This document shows, piece by piece, positions 13,523 through 15,259 of a DNA stretch of 15,259 bases (position 1 is the stretch's first letter; each line of letters begins with the position of its first letter). Source of the DNA: Pseudomonadota bacterium (GTDB taxonomy: Bacteria > Pseudomonadota > Alphaproteobacteria > Micropepsales > Micropepsaceae). The translations under genes were made by a program, and so were the position numbers. The notes beneath the pieces are model-generated. The model searched no databases. It worked only from the letters and a program-made list of their open reading frames with translations, and was not told the origin of the DNA. The stretch is taken from positions 1 through 15,259 of the forward strand of contig JAKBAU010000047.1 of NCBI GenBank assembly GCA_021808875.1, read 5' to 3'.

Positions 13523-15259
13523 TTAGCGGAATTCCAGGCCCTCAAACTGGCCCGAATTCCGCCAACCCTCGAGATAGCGGAAGTAGGCGGTGGCACCCTG
13601 GGGATAGCCGATGGCATAGCGCGCCGCGGGACCGGGATCCTGGCCTTCATTGTTGTAATACCCGGGCGTGCAATCCTGCGAGCCGATCATGCGCCCCGGT
13701 CCGGTGAGGAGGAGTTCGACCCAGGCCTCCTGTGCGGCTTTGCTCACTTCGACTTCCCGGGCACCGCGCCTTTGCGCTTCGGCGATGATCATGGCGACCG
13801 TCTTTCCCCCCTCGGTAAGATTGTGCGGTACATTCGAGATCAGGTTGGCGCCCTGCGTTGGCTGGACGAAGAACAGGTTTGGAAAGCCGTGCACATGGGT
13901 GCCGTGCATCGAGCGCATCCCTTCGGCCCAGGCCTCAGACAGTCTGAGGCCATGGCGGCCGGTGAGATCGAACCCGGCGCGGCCGGTAAACTCGGTGCCG
14001 ACCTCGAAGCCGCTTGCATAAATGATGCAGTCGACCTCGTATTCGACGCCATTGGCGACGACGCCCGTCCTGGTAATGCGCTCGACGCCCTTGCCGTCGG
14101 TGTCGACCAGCGTGGTCGAGGGCTCGTTGAAGGCCTGCAGATATTCGTCATGGAAGCAGGGGCGTTTGCACAGCTGGCGATACCAGGCCTTGAGCTTCTG
14201 TGCGGCTTCCGGGTCGCGCACGATGGCATCCACGCGGGCGCGGATTTCCTCCATCTTCTCAAAATCGGCATCCTCAAAGGCCGCCCACATGGCCCCGGGG
14301 TTACGCTGCTCGGGCGGTAGCGTAGCGATGCGCGCACGGATGCGGCGGGAGAGATCGGTCCAGCCGTCCTGCACCAGATCCTCGTCGGCGCCGCCGCCGG
14401 CCTGGTTCTCCGTGAAATTCTCCAGCCAGCGCTGCTGCCATCCAGGTGTCGCGATATTGCTGAACCAGTCTGGATCGATGGGCTCATTGGCTCGCACGTC
14501 GACGGAGGAGGGCGTACGCTGGAAGACGTAGAGCTTCTGGGCCGCACGGGCGAGATGTGGCACGCATTGCACGGCTGTTGCGCCGGTGCCGATGATCGCG
14601 ACGCGCTTGTCCTTGAGCTTGTCGAGGGGCGCTCCATTGGGATCGCCGCCGGTATAGGCATAGTCCCACCGGCTGGTGTGGAAGCTGTGGCCCTCAAATT
14701 CTTCGATCCCGGGGATACCGGGCAGCTTCGGTACATGCAGGGGCCCAGTACCGACGCCGAGGAACTGCGCAGTAAAATTATCGCCGCGATTGGTTTTGAT
14801 ACACCAGGCCGCGAGGCTCTCATCCCAGCTGAGATCGGTGACCTCGGTGTGGAAGAGTGCGTTGCGGTAGAGCCCGAACTGCACGCCGATGCGCCTGCAC
14901 TGCGCCAGGATCTCCGGGGCGTGGGCGTATTTTTCCAATGGCCGGTGGCCGGTCTCTTCGAGCAGCGGCATATAGACCATCGAGGCGGTATCGCATTGGG
15001 CGCCGGGGTAGCGGTTCCAATACCAGGTGCCGCCAAAATCGCCGCCTTTCTCGATAATGCGCACATCCTCGATGCCGGCCTCGGCCACTCGCGCCCCGGT
15101 GACGAGGCCGGCAAAGCCGCCGCCAACGAAGGCGAAGGTGACGTGATCAGTCTTGGGCGTCCGTGGCTTCACCGGGACGTAAGGATCCTCGGCATAATGG
15201 GCGAAACGGTCCTTGAGGCGGATATATTGCGCATTGCCGTCGGGGCGCAGGCGCTTGTC
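13523..15259 (-). CDS. type I Baeyer-Villiger monooxygenase (FAD/NADPH), 5'-partial
   Basis: The visible 578 residues stay in frame to the right edge, so the start is outside the window; an internal GTG at 15172 is not the start, because the preceding residues (RLRPDGNAQYIRLKDRFAHY) match the N-terminal extension of long BVMOs. An FAD Rossmann motif (VGGGFAG) is followed by GGTWYWNRYPGAQCD. The BVMO fingerprint FxGxxxHxxxW is present as FEGHSFHTSRW, then the NADPH-binding IGTGATAVQ. It resembles the cyclopentadecanone or steroid monooxygenase branch. The enzyme inserts one oxygen of O2 next to a ketone, giving an ester or lactone. Substrate unknown. It runs in the same direction as the AraC remnant downstream of it and has no operator copy in view, so it is probably not part of the TetR regulon. 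Confidence 0.92.
   Translation of the reverse strand, partial: DKRLRPDGNAQYIRLKDRFAHYAEDPYVPVKPRTPKTDHVTFAFVGGGFAGLVTGARVAEAGIEDVRIIEKGGDFGGTWYWNRYPGAQCDTASMVYMPLLEETGHRPLEKYAHAPEILAQCRRIGVQFGLYRNALFHTEVTDLSWDESLAAWCIKTNRGDNFTAQFLGVGTGPLHVPKLPGIPGIEEFEGHSFHTSRWDYAYTGGDPNGAPLDKLKDKRVAIIGTGATAVQCVPHLARAAQKLYVFQRTPSSVDVRANEPIDPDWFSNIATPGWQQRWLENFTENQAGGGADEDLVQDGWTDLSRRIRARIATLPPEQRNPGAMWAAFEDADFEKMEEIRARVDAIVRDPEAAQKLKAWYRQLCKRPCFHDEYLQAFNEPSTTLVDTDGKGVERITRTGVVANGVEYEVDCIIYASGFEVGTEFTGRAGFDLTGRHGLRLSEAWAEGMRSMHGTHVHGFPNLFFVQPTQGANLISNVPHNLTEGGKTVAMIIAEAQRRGAREVEVSKAAQEAWVELLLTGPGRMIGSQDCTPGYYNNEGQDPGPAARYAIGYPQGATAYFRYLEGWRNSGQFEGLEFR

Noticed and set aside
13840..15126. 428-codon minus frame overlapping the monooxygenase gene
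   Set aside because: It is the out-of-frame shadow of a gene with complete FAD, NADPH and BVMO motifs; its Ser/Arg/Pro-rich translation is typical of a GC-rich shadow frame.
1..15259. CRISPR arrays, tRNA or rRNA genes, insertion sequences or phage genes
   Set aside because: I looked for regular direct repeats, tRNA-like arms, transposase motifs and terminal inverted repeats, and saw none I could support.

Overview
The window (about 60% GC, weak AT-rich promoters, many catabolic families) looks like an accessory catabolic stretch of an alphaproteobacterium, most likely a sphingomonad such as Novosphingobium, Sphingobium or Sphingopyxis. That placement is inferred from gene content and protein style, not from a marker gene.

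Layout. Positions 1-570 hold no convincing gene apart from a possible C-terminal tail at the left edge. A small fdsD (formate dehydrogenase delta subunit) lies at 586-825 with no other fds gene in view. An SDR gene (1122-1835, minus) is divergent from a LysR regulator (1972-2895, plus) across a short AT-rich intergenic region carrying an imperfect palindrome. The core is 3173-12597. On the minus strand, an SMP-30 lactonase, a VOC protein and a D-aminoacylase-like amidohydrolase follow one another. Divergent from them are a PLP-dependent D-amino-acid deaminase (DSD fold) and a class II HpaI-type aldolase. Then come a RidA imine hydrolase (minus), a TetR regulator (minus), an MFS transporter (plus) and a second SDR (plus). 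The right end holds an AraC-family pseudogene broken by frameshifts (about 13059-13486, minus) and a type I Baeyer-Villiger monooxygenase whose 5' end runs off the window.

How the genes fit together. Four copies of one 20-bp palindrome, AATATAG-N6-CTATATT, lie only in the promoter regions of the core: upstream of the SMP-30 gene, of the deaminase gene, of ridA, and between tetR and the MFS gene. They tie the whole block into one probable TetR regulon. The enzymes suggest import of an N-acylated or lactonised D-amino acid, deacylation, lactone opening, deamination with RidA help to a 2-oxo acid, and aldol cleavage by the HpaI-type enzyme. A 4-hydroxy-2-oxo acid such as that from D-homoserine would satisfy every step. 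The substrate is a hypothesis; the shared operator is directly visible.
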